Positions 52,966 through 63,114 are shown, counted from the first letter of the stretch. The stretch is 64,000 nt of DNA from Caldibacillus debilis DSM 16016 (GCF_000383875.1 NZ_KB912891.1:52788-116787); one strand, 5' to 3'. Made by a program: numbers and translations. The notes: generated by a model from the sequence alone, not told the origin.

Positions 52966-54333
52966 CTAATGGACGTTTGTGTCATCCTGGGATCCGCCGA
53001 TCGTTAAAATCAGCATTCCGTACAAAACGAGGGCCGTCAGGAGAAAGACGGCGGCCCTGCCGGATACGGAACCGAGTTCCATGACCCGGCCGACATACTC
53101 TGGCCATATTCGATAGGAAGTGACCAATACAAAAAAGCTGGCGATCATTTGCAAAGCCGGTCCGAAAAATTGATGGAACCAATAATAGATGAGAACGGCG
53201 ATATATAAACCAAATAAGTACGTGACAAGGGAATTGCCAATCCCCAAAGATTTGCACAAAAAGGCGAAGGATTGACCATGGAAAAGGGAAATCAGCCAAA
53301 GATAGAAAATGAAAAATATGGCGCCTGACGCAAAATAAAGCGTCAGCAGCGTCCCCGCATGGTTCAAATGGGATAGGCGGAGCAGGGCGATCCCCGGCGC
53401 CGTTTTGGCCAGATGGGCAAAAGTGAAGGCCGTTCCGCCCAAAATCAAAAAGATCAAATAAATCTCGGAAATGCTGTAAAAATTTCCGGCGATTTTCGAG
53501 ACCGCAGCCATGAAAAAAACGGTGGACGCCAAAAAGATCAGATAATCCTTCATATGAATAAGGGCCAAAAAACCGTAACCGGACGGGAGTCTTTTCAGCC
53601 AATAAACCCGCCGGGCGTTTTCCGCCCACGGCTGTTCCGTTTCGCGGTCCTTGGCGTGAAGCAAAAGAAAAAGAACGAAGGCAATGAGCATCACCAAAAC
53701 CGATTGCCAGGCGGGGACCCGGCGGTCCAGCCACAGCCTCCCGTACCATTGATGCAAAGGAACGCTTAATTCGCAGACGACGATTCCGAAAAACAGCCCG
53801 TATTTCATAAGCATCCGGTTTTTCGCGATCCGGAAGCGCCGCAAAAGGCGCCGGACGGCCCTTTCCCCGGAAACGGCGATGATGAAATACACCTGGGTCA
53901 AGGCCTGCCAAAACAGCAAGGAATCAAACAGCGGAATATTGTCGTAAATGGATAAAACGATGAAAAGAATTAGGATTGACAAAAGGAACGGCAGGAAAAA
54001 GGAAAAGAAATTCTTCACCGGCCGCCAATAATCCTCGGTAATGTAATGCAGCAGGGAACCTTCCGCTTCCTCCTTCGGTTTCTCTTTCGTCACGAAAAAA
54101 ATGTAGGGAAAGAGGCCGCCGATCAGAAAAATATAGGATGCCTCAGGGAAAAGCCCCATTTCCATAGGGATATGGAAATCGGCCAGGAAAGGGGCCAATG
54201 CGGCAAAGAACAGGACAAAGAGAATCAGGAGAATCAGCAGGAAGAACGTTTCCGGTTTTTGATAGAGATTGATCAGCAGCCGGTTGACCGTTCTTTTGAA
54301 CAATAGCCGGATGAAGAGAAGCCCTTTTTCCAT
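52966..54333 (-). CDS. Polytopic membrane protein, likely ABC permease
   Basis: A 455-residue protein with about twelve hydrophobic segments, starting MEKGLLFIRLLFKRTVNRLL and including a conserved-looking hydrophilic stretch FVTKEKPKEEAEGSLLHYI. The size and topology resemble permeases of bacteriocin-type ABC-2 exporters such as SkfF (447 residues), but I see no diagnostic motif, so this is an inference from length, topology and the nearby ATPase. Start ATG 54333 has GGAGGAAAAGG. It is the first gene of the minus-strand set. Confidence 0.75.
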   Translation of the reverse strand: MEKGLLFIRLLFKRTVNRLLINLYQKPETFFLLILLILFVLFFAALAPFLADFHIPMEMGLFPEASYIFLIGGLFPYIFFVTKEKPKEEAEGSLLHYITEDYWRPVKNFFSFFLPFLLSILILFIVLSIYDNIPLFDSLLFWQALTQVYFIIAVSGERAVRRLLRRFRIAKNRMLMKYGLFFGIVVCELSVPLHQWYGRLWLDRRVPAWQSVLVMLIAFVLFLLLHAKDRETEQPWAENARRVYWLKRLPSGYGFLALIHMKDYLIFLASTVFFMAAVSKIAGNFYSISEIYLIFLILGGTAFTFAHLAKTAPGIALLRLSHLNHAGTLLTLYFASGAIFFIFYLWLISLFHGQSFAFLCKSLGIGNSLVTYLFGLYIAVLIYYWFHQFFGPALQMIASFFVLVTSYRIWPEYVGRVMELGSVSGRAAVFLLTALVLYGMLILTIGGSQDDTNVH

Positions 54334-55346
54334 GCCTTTTCCTCCGGGAAAAACGAAATGGCTTGCGAATGAATCGATGATTGGCCGTCAAAACGGGACA
54401 TGCCCTTCTTCACAGACGAAAGCAAAACGGCTTGCCGTGGGTCGGCCGTGTCACCCCCGGCATCCCGGAGGTCCGGCCGGCCTGTTCAGGCAGCGGGAAC
54501 TGCGGGGGAAGGGGAGACCGGGCAAATCACTTTGTTTCCTTCTATATCGGTTGGAAGGCCGGCATCTTAAAAACTTGCAGCCAATTCGGACTGCATTTCG
54601 GATCCGTTGAAAAATTCCCCTCTTTCTGCCCATCCGTTTTCGCCAGCCTGCTATATTCAGAATATTACTATATTTGATAAAAATTTACAGCAGAAATTTG
54701 CTTGAAATCTTTCGACAAACCCAGGAACGGGAGGTATCCTAGGGAAAGTGTTTCCCGTCTTTCCCGCGCATTGTCCATGATGAGGCGATCCAACTGCTCC
54801 GAACATTCAATGGATCGGTCGTTTCGGGGCGCCCCACGAAGAGACCGTCACCGAATCAGGAAAACGTGGATTCGGAAACTTCAAATCCGTCGGGAAAGCG
54901 GTTGGGGAGGATTGGGGCAGGGGCTGAAATCATATAGAATCTGCCCGGTGGGCCAGCGGGGCTAGAGAAGCGCGTTTGCATATCGGTTAAAAACGCAGGC
55001 GGGCTGGGCAAGAAAAGGAAAGGCAAAACAGGAGATTGTTGAACGGAGGAAGGGCTCCGGCGTTTCATGGCCATAGGGCTGAAAGCACACACCAAGGCAA
55101 GAACGATGATCGGACTTCGCGTCGAATCGTTCTCTGCAGGCCGCAAGCATACAACCAACAGGGCAAAAAATCGCAGGCAAAAGGCCGTCAATACCGTTAT
55201 CCTGTCCCGTTTTTGCCGGGGATGTCCTTAAAGCCGGCCCGGCCGGTTTGAAACGGGAGCAGAAAAAAGCAAGGAATCCAAATTTCTGTTTCCGCTCCCA
55301 TTCCCTCTTGGGCGGCGGAAGAAAATTCCGGCGATCGGAATTTCCA
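54334..55346. other. 1-kb region without a supported gene
   Basis: Upstream of the permease and downstream of the CPBP pseudogene. A short AT-rich patch at 54645-54715 contrasts with GC-rich flanks. Some minus-strand frames around 54960-55200 have hydrophobic translations, which may be remains of a membrane protein, but I cannot identify one. Confidence 0.4.
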
Positions 55347-56170
55347 TCAGGCATATCTGTACCGGGCCAATGTCTTCGGTCCCCATAGGAAGATGACGAT
55401 CAAGGCCGCAATGGCGGCGATCGGGCCGGCGACGGCCGGATCGTAATGGGAGCCGTAGTTCGGGAACAATGCGAAGCTCACGTTGATCATCGAATGGCGG
55501 AAAGCACGCTTTTTGAAGTTGTTATACAGCCAACATCAGGACACGTGCCGCAACGGTAAACAGGCATTGCCATAGGATCCGGCATGCGGTATGGTGCGCT
55601 TGCATATAAGGGACCACATGCCAGATCCCCCACACCACCTCCATCATCAGGCTGGCGGGCAGGGGCGTTCCACCGATCCTGCATCGGATCGACGGCATAT
55701 CCCAATTCACCCCGCCTCTTTGCCGATCGCGGCAATAAAAAACACGACAAAAAAGACCGGTATCATAGAAAGCGGAATTCGCCATTCGGGAAGCGCACTT
55801 CCCGCAAGGCGCAAAACGCCGTAAGACAGGAGCATGACCGCGGGCATCAGCGACAGGATGGGCGCATACCATATCCTTTTTTTGATGCCCCGATCGAGGA
55901 AAACTTTCTGAAACAGCTGCCCCCTCCAGGAGGAGCAAGGCGGAGTAGGTGCTCTTTTTCTTGGACTTTATGTCCGCATATTTTTCTTCCTTAATAAACC
56001 AGCATGAGTGCTGCGATCATCGGGCAAAAGGCCATGAACGAACTTACGGGAAGCCGGTCCGCCAAGTGTTCGGCCACGGCGCCAAACAGCCAAAAGGGGA
56101 TCGAACGCGCAAAAACCAAGATGAAAAATTTTAAAGGTGCCGGACTTTTGAATGATGGACCGGCATTCAT
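55347..56170 (-). pseudogene. CPBP-family intramembrane metalloprotease, frameshifted
   Basis: Read on the minus strand with frame changes, the pieces align end to end with CPBP (Abi/CAAX-like) proteases: LKFFILVFARSIPFWLFGAV at the start, a stop after IAALMLVY, then in other frames KKRIWYAPILSLMPAVMLLS, FFVVFFIAAIGKEAG and a stop, GYAVDPMQDRWNA, VVWGIWHVVPYMQAHHTA, and finally FRHSMINVSFALFPNYGSHY to FLWGPKTLARYRYA with the natural stop at 55347. At least three frameshifts are needed. The EExxxR catalytic motif is also damaged (GKEAG in place of GEELGWR), while WH and H..N motifs remain. The total length (824 bases) equals a complete gene, so it decayed in place. Confidence 0.85.
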
Positions 56171-56343
56171 GACGCGATGCCTCCCAGGGGCGTTTTTTAA
56201 GAATTTTTCCGTCTCCGCGGCAAAGCCTGCCGGCATCCCGGCCAATTGCCGCCATTTCCCCGGCAGGCAGCGTTTCCTTCAATTCCGTCGGTACGGCGTC
56301 GCGGATGATGGCTCCGATGCCCCCACCGAATTTAAGCCGTTCT

Positions 56344-57738
56344 TCACCGTTTTTCCCGCGTCAACAAGACGACGCATTCCACGTGAACGGTATGGGGGAA
56401 CAAGTCCACCGGCTGGATCTTCACCGGCCGGTACCCGAAGGGAACGAGTTCCTTCAAGTCTGCGGCCAAGGTATCCGGGTTGCAGGAAATGTACACGATC
56501 CGGCCGGGCGAGGAGCGGCCGATTTTCCGCATCACTTTTCCCCCGGCCCCGGAGCGGGGAGGGTCCAGCAACAGCAGATCGGGTCTTCCCAGCTTTTCGA
56601 TGGCTTCATCGATTCCGTGTCTGGCGTCTTTGGCAAGGAAAAAGGCGTTTTGGATGCCGTTGTCCTCCGCGTTCCGCTTGGCCGATTGAACGGAGGTTTC
56701 CACGATTTCAATGCCCATCAGTTCCCGGGCCCGCTTGGCGAAGGGCAGGGAAAAGGTGCCGACGCCGCAAAAAAGGTCGATAACCTTTTCCGTTTCTTGG
56801 GGGCGGGCCATATCCAGGGCCAATTCCACCAGCCTTTGAGCCTGGGCCGGGTTGGTTTGGAAGAAGGTGTCAAACCAGAGCCGGTAGCGGAATCCGGCCA
56901 ATTCGTCGAAAATGAAATCCCGGCCCGCCAGGATATGGGTCCGTTCGGCCCCTGTCCGGTCCGCCCAGTTCCGGTTTTCCATCCAAAGCAAACTTTTCAC
57001 CTGGGGGAATTTCCCGGTGATCCGTTCCGCCAAATCATTCGCCGCCTTTTCCAGATGGCCGGCCGGCGGTTCGGTGGCAAAGAGGGCCAGCATGATCTCC
57101 CCTGTGGCGAAAGACTCCCGGACCAATACGTGCCTGAGCAACCCTTCATGGGTGTCCTTATCATATCCAGGAAGGTGATGCTCCTTGGCCCAGGCGGCCG
57201 CCTCCATCGCCGCGCCGATCATGTTTTTCCCGGCGATGAAACAGGTTTCCAGGGGGATGATCTTGCGGAAATTCCCTTGTTCATGCAGCCCTAACGAGCC
57301 GTCCGGGGCGAAGGTGAATTCCATCTTGTTGCGGTAATGCCACGGGTGTTCCATGCCGATGGTCTCTTCCACCATGTCCGGGTCGAAGCCTTGGGAGGCG
57401 AACGCCTGCTTGACCCGGTCCGTTTTCTGCTTCAATTGCCCCGAATAGTTCCAATGCTGCCAGACGCAGCCCCCGCAGCGTTCAAAATGGGGGCATAAGG
57501 GCGTCACCCTTTCGGGATGGGGTTCCAGCACCGTTTCCAGTTTCGCCTTGATCCGCTTCCGTTCCGGATGATCGGCCGAAACCCGCACCCGTTCGCCGGG
57601 AAGGGTATTCGGAACGGTTAATGTGATTTTTTTCTTTCGGCCGTCTCCCAATTCCCGCCATAGGACGGCCTGCCCCAGCCCCTTCCCGTCCAAATGCTGG
57701 ATTTCCGTATCAAGGATCTTTTCCATTGATTTCTCCAT
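56344..57738 (-). CDS. rlmCD: 23S rRNA (uracil-C5)-methyltransferase RlmCD
   Basis: A 464-residue TrmA/RlmD-family enzyme that methylates uridines in 23S rRNA (U747 and U1939 for the B. subtilis YefA type). An N-terminal TRAM domain (about 5-70) is followed by the [4Fe-4S] cysteines C82, C88, C91 (CPHFERCGGCVWQHW) with a fourth near LETCF, the SAM-binding VIDLFCGVGTFSLPFA, LLLDPPRSGAG and the catalytic Cys in YISCNPDTLAADL. A second ATG four codons later (57726) has GGAG at better distance and may be the true start. It is intact between two pseudogenes. Confidence 0.93.
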   Translation of the reverse strand: MEKSMEKILDTEIQHLDGKGLGQAVLWRELGDGRKKKITLTVPNTLPGERVRVSADHPERKRIKAKLETVLEPHPERVTPLCPHFERCGGCVWQHWNYSGQLKQKTDRVKQAFASQGFDPDMVEETIGMEHPWHYRNKMEFTFAPDGSLGLHEQGNFRKIIPLETCFIAGKNMIGAAMEAAAWAKEHHLPGYDKDTHEGLLRHVLVRESFATGEIMLALFATEPPAGHLEKAANDLAERITGKFPQVKSLLWMENRNWADRTGAERTHILAGRDFIFDELAGFRYRLWFDTFFQTNPAQAQRLVELALDMARPQETEKVIDLFCGVGTFSLPFAKRARELMGIEIVETSVQSAKRNAEDNGIQNAFFLAKDARHGIDEAIEKLGRPDLLLLDPPRSGAGGKVMRKIGRSSPGRIVYISCNPDTLAADLKELVPFGYRPVKIQPVDLFPHTVHVECVVLLTREKR

Positions 57739-58512
57739 CGCAAACGCCTGCCTTTGTCGAAATGGTTTTTTCTCTAAGCCGATGTTTTAACATTTATCTC
57801 CAATGGAAACGGGATATTCCTTTTTTCGCACCGCATCGATTTTCGGCCGAATGGCCGAATCAGCAGGGAAAACCGCACTTTGGCCATCAACCGTTTCCGG
57901 CTTGTCATCCGGGGATTCAAGCGCATGGGTTTTTCCGGTGTCCGCCCTTGACTTGAACGAGATATGCTTCTTTTGCGACACGGCGATGGCCCGGCTTTTC
58001 TATGGTCCGCCCATGACCGTATCACAGGGAGGGAGCTTCAGTCAATAACTTGGCGGCCCACGCCTATACCCGGCCATGGAACGGTACCTTTTTCCGGCGG
58101 AAAACACCGGCACCATCTCTATTTTAAAGAAATTTCGCCGTTTATGAAATGACTACCCCTTTTCGGTGATGGATCAAGGGGGATGGGATATTTTTCCGTT
58201 TGTTGAGCATACAAGTTTCAATCCATTTAGGCGATGGCGGGGGAAATGCTTTCCCTGCCGGAGAATAGGTCAAGCGGTTCCGTTTCTTCCGCTGCCGCAT
58301 GGTTTTTGCGCATTTTTGACAAAATCACGAAATCGGAAGAGGGATTTTTTAACAAATCCATATTTTCATAGATTTATTAAGCAAAAATGGATTTACATTG
58401 GCCGTATTCGCGGTTCCGGCAGGAAGAACCGGCTTCGGTCGGGAAAAGACGTTCATGTAAAAGGCGCGGCATTGAACTGGTGCCAAAACGGCACACTACC
58501 TAGGGGGAAAGG
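57739..58512. other. 774-base region without a supported gene
   Basis: Mixed composition; open frames here have no motif or ribosome site. I see no terminator or promoter that I would defend. Confidence 0.4.
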
Positions 58513-58978
58513 ATGAAAAAGCCATTAAAAATTTTTATTTTATTCTCATCCCCATCGGGATTTTTGCCGCCCTTCGTTTTTACTCGATCTAGACAATTAC
58601 GTTTGACGATGCGAAGAAGGGGGATTTGGTCGATGGTTACGAGACGCCGAATAAAGACGATGTCGCAAAGGTCTATCAAATCTTCTACGGGGCTGCAGGA
58701 GGACAAGACGTCCTTATGGCGGTATTTTCCGTCGAAAAAAGAAAGCGAAAACCGTCTATGATGCGGAAGGGTATTCGGATTTTTCCGTGATGTGGCTGGA
58801 TGACGAAACCCTTCAAATAAGAAATAGAGAATCCGGTATCGACGATGCGGATCAAAGCATGAGGCTCAATATTTTCAAAGCTATTTATGATGAACGGGGA
58901 AGGGCCTGCAGGAGTTTCGCGATGAAGGATGAATATTTAAACTGCTATACGAGGGAAGATGCCTCGAACTTTCATTGA
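58513..58978 (+). pseudogene. DUF5412-like small protein, frameshifted
   Basis: MKKPLKIF starts after a GGGGGAAAGG ribosome site, then the frame shifts in a T/A run to FYFILIPIGIFAALRFYSI followed by a stop, continues in that frame as ITFDDAKKGDLVDGYETPNK to DVLMAVFSVEK, and shifts again to KTVYDAEGYSDFSVMWLDDE and LNIFKAIYDERG. The plan (one N-terminal helix, then a domain ending W-L-x-x-x-T-V-x-I..LN-x-F-K) resembles the DUF5412 family, a call from memory of the pattern. Function unknown. Confidence 0.6.
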
Positions 58979-59175
58979 TTGGGTAAGGTTTAAGGATACC
59001 CTGACTTTCTTGATCGGTACAGGGTTTGAAGAGGTCCTTCACTTCGAGATGATGGGCGAGGCTTTTTCGTTTTGGCGCGGGAGGGAACCCGCCTTCCCTC
59101 CCGACGGCCGGCAGGCGGTGCGTAAATCGTCTGACCGCCAAGATGGGCGGAGCCGAAAGGTCTTCGCCGTCACGC

Positions 59176-59226
59176 GCAAACCCTTGGGCAGGACAAAGGC
59201 TGGCCAAGGGTTTTTGCGCGGCTTTT
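59176..59226 (+). terminator. Terminator-like hairpin
   Basis: CGCAAA-CCCTTGG and CCAAGGG-TTTTTGCG pair across a 16-base loop, followed by CGGCTTTTTA. It lies between the DUF5412-like pseudogene and the 3' end of the M50 gene; the flanking 59000-59340 shows nothing else. Confidence 0.5.
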
Positions 59227-59343
59227 TATCGGATGGTTTAGGGCGGCCGGACCGGACAAAATCGGGATTCATCCGCCAAGAATTGTTTCCTGTAAATTTT
59301 GGGCTGAAATTTTTTGTAATGGGCGGGCCGAAGCAAGGGAGAT

Positions 59344-60408
59344 TTATATCAACATTTTGCCTCTTAATTTTTGTAAGATCTCTTTTTCGGTATGATACAT
59401 CCCTTGGCCATCCGTGTGGTCCAATTCCCGTTCCAATTGGTTGATCAGATTTTTTGCCCCTTCCACATCCCCCTTTAAAAATTTGATGATGGCAAGGGAA
59501 CGATGATAGGCATATGAATCGAATCTAGGTATCTCTTTAAATAATTTTTCGAATTCTTCCAGGCTATCTTCATTGTTTTCATACAAGAATTTGCAGAGTA
59601 TGTATAAACTGTTAAAACTTCCTTTGATCCATTTCTTATCCCTTAAAGGAGGTCCGTGGACAATCGGCTCCAGAATCGACAAAATCTGTTCCATCTTGCC
59701 GGCGTCAAAATAATGATAAAAAAGAAAAGTATTGATCATGGGATTTTCCAGCGCATTTTTTTCTTTCATGATTTCCTTGCACTGTTCGATCAACCCTTTA
59801 TCCCAGTCCATGGGCCTTTTTGAACCAAACATCTCGCTCAATACTTGAATTTTTAACAAATACGTCTGATCCTTGTCCCGAAATAATAAAAATAAATTTC
59901 CGCCATCGTTTGCTTCTCCTTTTGGAATCGGGAATGAGGTGGCTATAAAAATGGCCATGTTCAGGATGGTGTACCATAGCATCCGATCGTTTTCGGCAGT
60001 CTTCCAAATCATAAAAAAACCAAAAAAGGCAATCAGACTAAAAAAAGGGCCTCCGAACAAATACAGTCCCCACTTTGCTTTTATTTTGGAAAAACCATGG
60101 GGGGCGGGGGTCAGGAATGAGACGCCGCCGAAATACATCCAATGTTTATTTTCACGGATTTTTACTTTTCCTTGGGCTTTTGCAATGAAAAAGGGTCCAA
60201 AAGCAAGGAAATGGAAACGCATCCCGGATGATACCCCAAAGATCGTATGCCCCAATTCATGCCAAAAAATAGAAATAAGCAAACCAAGGAACAAAATCCA
60301 TAGATCAAAAACCGTCGGCGCCGACGAAGGAAATATGTTCGAAATGAGTAAGGAAATGAAAAAGATCATCAGGAGCAAAAGACCGGGTCTATCAATGATC
60401 TTTCGCAT
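59344..60408 (-). CDS. M50-family membrane metalloprotease
   Basis: A 354-residue protein. The first half (about 8-165) has four to five transmembrane helices with the zinc motif HELGH at 50-54 and a DGG at 168-170 in place of the family's LDG/NPDG third-ligand motif, which indicates an active site-2-type protease. The second half (about 190-354) is soluble and helical, resembling TPR-like repeats. Strong AAGGAGG before ATG. Codon use is clearly AT-richer than in neighbouring genes, suggesting acquisition by transfer. Such proteases occur near peptide-export genes in Bacillus, but no substrate can be named. Confidence 0.85.
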   Translation of the reverse strand: MRKIIDRPGLLLLMIFFISLLISNIFPSSAPTVFDLWILFLGLLISIFWHELGHTIFGVSSGMRFHFLAFGPFFIAKAQGKVKIRENKHWMYFGGVSFLTPAPHGFSKIKAKWGLYLFGGPFFSLIAFFGFFMIWKTAENDRMLWYTILNMAIFIATSFPIPKGEANDGGNLFLLFRDKDQTYLLKIQVLSEMFGSKRPMDWDKGLIEQCKEIMKEKNALENPMINTFLFYHYFDAGKMEQILSILEPIVHGPPLRDKKWIKGSFNSLYILCKFLYENNEDSLEEFEKLFKEIPRFDSYAYHRSLAIIKFLKGDVEGAKNLINQLERELDHTDGQGMYHTEKEILQKLRGKMLI

Positions 60409-60498
60409 ATAATCCTCCTTAAACCTTATTGCTGAATGACCGCTGTAAATCGTCTTCCGCGGGGAGCCCCGTTGATGTCTGGACGCCCTGGGGATTAA

Positions 60499-60594
60499 TT
60501 ACTTGTCGTCTTTCTCCTGGCGCACGATGAAACAATGCAGTAAAAAGAGAGTTGCGGCGGGGACCGCAGTTTTTCTCCGTCTGATGAAATTCAT
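60499..60594 (-). CDS. Possible 31-residue ORF upstream of the M50 gene
   Basis: On the minus strand CGGAGGAAAGC ideally precedes an ATG at 60594. The ORF encodes MNFIRRRKTAVPAATLFLLH and then CFIVRQEKDDK: a basic start, a hydrophobic centre and a charged end, with one Cys. It ends 90 bases before the M50 gene on the same strand. It may be a small membrane peptide, a peptide substrate or chance; nothing but the ribosome site supports it. Confidence 0.25.
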   Translation of the reverse strand: MNFIRRRKTAVPAATLFLLHCFIVRQEKDDK

Positions 60595-61842
60595 GCTTTC
60601 CTCCGGACGCCTGATTCAACCTTTTGCCGGATAGATTTAAAATGAATTCCTTTAAAAGATAAATACTCCAATATCTGTAAATATCCTTCTTGGCAAGCGT
60701 TGCCGTTTTGCGTTCCTTTGCCAGGTTTTATGAACGGTTCTATGGAGGAAATGTTTTTGGCGCAGTTGGCGAAAAGACTCACGGCTGGTGAAAACAAGAA
60801 AAAGCCTTGCCAACCTCCGGTGCCTCCGGCATTCAACAGGCAGGAAACTTGTGCGGGCCAGGAAAAGATGCGCAACGGCTCCGTTTGAATTGTGGACAAA
60901 ACTTTAGTTGAAGCATATTCTTTGAAACCGGGAAAGTCCTTTCTAAAAGAAAGGTGAAATAACGGCGGCTCCGGTTAAAATTTTTACAGTAAGCGGGACA
61001 AAGATCTTGCAAGAAGGCCTTTCTCCGGATCCTGCTTGCGGAAAAAGTTTATGGCCGTCTCATTGGCGGCTGATCGCATTTGAGGGAAAGCGGCATCCGG
61101 CGCATATGCCGTTCCGTCCATTCAGGCAAGAAACGTTCATTGGCGACCGGAAAACGAGGATGCAGAAGGCTCCTTAAAATCCGAATACGTTGCGGGCAAC
61201 GAATTTGCGTTTTTGGTATGTGGCGGTCGCCTTTTTTTCCTTGCCATTTTGTTTGCCTTCCTTTTAAACTTATTCAACGGATTCTGCCGAAACAAAATTT
61301 TCCGGTTTTATTAGCAATCCGCCCTTTTCCGGGAAACCGGGCGGATTTCTATTTTCCAGGATTTCACGGGAGCGGTTTGTTTTCTGCGAGCGTTGTTATT
61401 CATCCCTACGCCGCCGGTGTTTCGGTTTTTTCAATAAAAACGGCTTTTCCTGTTTATTGGGGCCCTGTCTGGCGGCGCGGGGACCGATAGCCAGAGTTTC
61501 AATGGGGCATTTTTGGCCGTACTTGCTGCCCGGCCGATCAACATACTGGGCATTTTTCCGGGCGGCTGTTGGAACGGTCAAGCCGGCCGATAAAAAAAGA
61601 AATAGGAATTTTTTGCATTCATAATCATTGATGCACATTGATGCGAAAGGAGCGGGGAAGGGACTGCGGATTTTATGTTTAGCCGTTTGTCCGAGTGTAA
61701 AGCCGCGCAAGCTGCAGGCTCCTTTTCCGGAAAAGGAAACCCGTGAGGGGGCCGCCGCTGGAGTTCGACATGCGTCACGATCGGACGAATAATTTCAAGG
61801 GAAAAAGAATCGGAGATCGATAGAAGGGAGCGGTTATGAAAG
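60595..61842. other. 1.2-kb region without a supported gene
   Basis: Contains AT-rich patches and scattered hydrophobic frames. A hairpin AATCCGCCC (61316-61324) / GGGCGGATT (61339-61347) followed by TCTATTTT may be a terminator. I recognise no gene; the fragments could be relics. Confidence 0.4.
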
Positions 61843-63114
61843 ATGTATGAAGAGATTTTCTTGGAAGTCGTATCCATCGTCCGGAATGACTACGCCGGCT
61901 GCCTGGACAAAAAAGGCTGGGACCGGCCGGAACCTTATTTGGAAACCATCCGCCGGCTGGAAGCGCAGCAAGCTTTGACCCCAGCCAAATTTCATGAACT
62001 GGTCCAGGATTATTTGCTGGATTTTAAAGACCCGCATATGTATTTCTTGCTGAAAACGGACGCCGGCAAAGAAACGGATGTCGGATTTGCGGTCCGCCGG
62101 TACATGGACCGGTTGTATGTGACGTCCGCCGGAAGGGAAAAACGTCTTGCGGCGGGCGATTCCATACGCGCCTTGGACGGAATTCCGATCGGCGAGCTGG
62201 CCGAAAAACATCAAAGGGAATTGATGGACGAGATCCCGGAAAGGCAAAATTGGAACAAGATCATAAAAAAATATAAAAAGTGTCAGGTTGTCACGAAAGC
62301 GGGAACGGAGATGGAGCTGGAATTATCCGCATATCCGAAGGAAAAATACGAACCTTGCCACGAGATCCGGGAAATCGATGAAAATATCTTATTGATGACC
62401 TTGACCGATTTCGAAAATCCCGATAAAATCCGGGCATTGATCGAGGAAAACGCGGAAAAACTGGAACGCTGCCGATATTGGGTCATCGACGTGAGAAAGA
62501 ACCGGGGAGGGACGGATGCCGCATTTCTTCGGCTGCTTCCTTATCTTTTTCCCGAGGGAAAAAACGTCCTGACCATGGAAGAGGATTGGAAAATGACCTT
62601 CCATTGCACGGAAAGAAATTATCATCTCACGGTGGAACAGATCCAATCCGAACTTCGGCAGATCCGGGATGAGGAAACCCGAAAAACATTGGAAAACTTC
62701 ATGGAGCGATGGAGGAAAAACAAGGGGAAAGGGTTCGTCCGTTTGTTCGAGGAAGATTTCGAGGCCGTCATCGAAGGGAGGAGACTCCCCGAAAAAGTTG
62801 TGATATTAACGGATACGGGCTGTGGAAGTTCCGGCGAGAACTTTGTTGAAATCTGCAAAAAATCGCCCAAGGTGACGGTGATCGGCCGGCCGACCGCCGG
62901 GGTGAACGGCTATGCCAATCTGGCCGTAAAGGAATGGGATGATTTTCAGTTCTATTTTCCCACTTCGAGATTGGACAAGATGGATAAGGTAAAAAATCTG
63001 CTCGATCTTGCCGCCCATCCGGATGTTTATCTGCCGTGGACGCCCGGGCATTTGCAGGAAGATGCCGATTTGAAGGAAGCGTTGCGGTTTTTGAAGGGCG
63101 GTCCGGCGCAATAA
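61843..63114 (+). CDS. S41-family peptidase-like protein, no signal peptide
   Basis: A 423-residue protein with the S41 architecture: helical N-terminus (about 1-60), a PDZ-like segment (about 70-160, LYVTSAGREKRLAAGDSIRA), then the core with WVIDVRKNRGGTDAAF at 212-227 and the probable nucleophile region TDTGCGSSGENF (Ser329 or Ser330). The Lys of the CtpA-type dyad is absent: where CtpB has TFGKGTVQ this protein has TAGVNGYANL, closer to the tricorn-like branch. No signal peptide or membrane helix is visible, so it should be cytoplasmic. GGGAG lies 12 bases ahead of ATG 61843 and better fits an overlapping four-codon ORF at 61836. Confidence 0.82.
   Translation: MYEEIFLEVVSIVRNDYAGCLDKKGWDRPEPYLETIRRLEAQQALTPAKFHELVQDYLLDFKDPHMYFLLKTDAGKETDVGFAVRRYMDRLYVTSAGREKRLAAGDSIRALDGIPIGELAEKHQRELMDEIPERQNWNKIIKKYKKCQVVTKAGTEMELELSAYPKEKYEPCHEIREIDENILLMTLTDFENPDKIRALIEENAEKLERCRYWVIDVRKNRGGTDAAFLRLLPYLFPEGKNVLTMEEDWKMTFHCTERNYHLTVEQIQSELRQIRDEETRKTLENFMERWRKNKGKGFVRLFEEDFEAVIEGRRLPEKVVILTDTGCGSSGENFVEICKKSPKVTVIGRPTAGVNGYANLAVKEWDDFQFYFPTSRLDKMDKVKNLLDLAAHPDVYLPWTPGHLQEDADLKEALRFLKGGPAQ

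Noticed and set aside
54856..55354. Minus-strand hydrophobic frames as a membrane protein gene
   Set aside because: No start with a ribosome site, no family resemblance that I could defend, and several competing frames.
60591..60899. 102-codon minus-strand frame with Gly/Cys-rich stretch as a bacteriocin precursor
   Set aside because: No ribosome site, no leader-cleavage motif, and composition does not differ from background.
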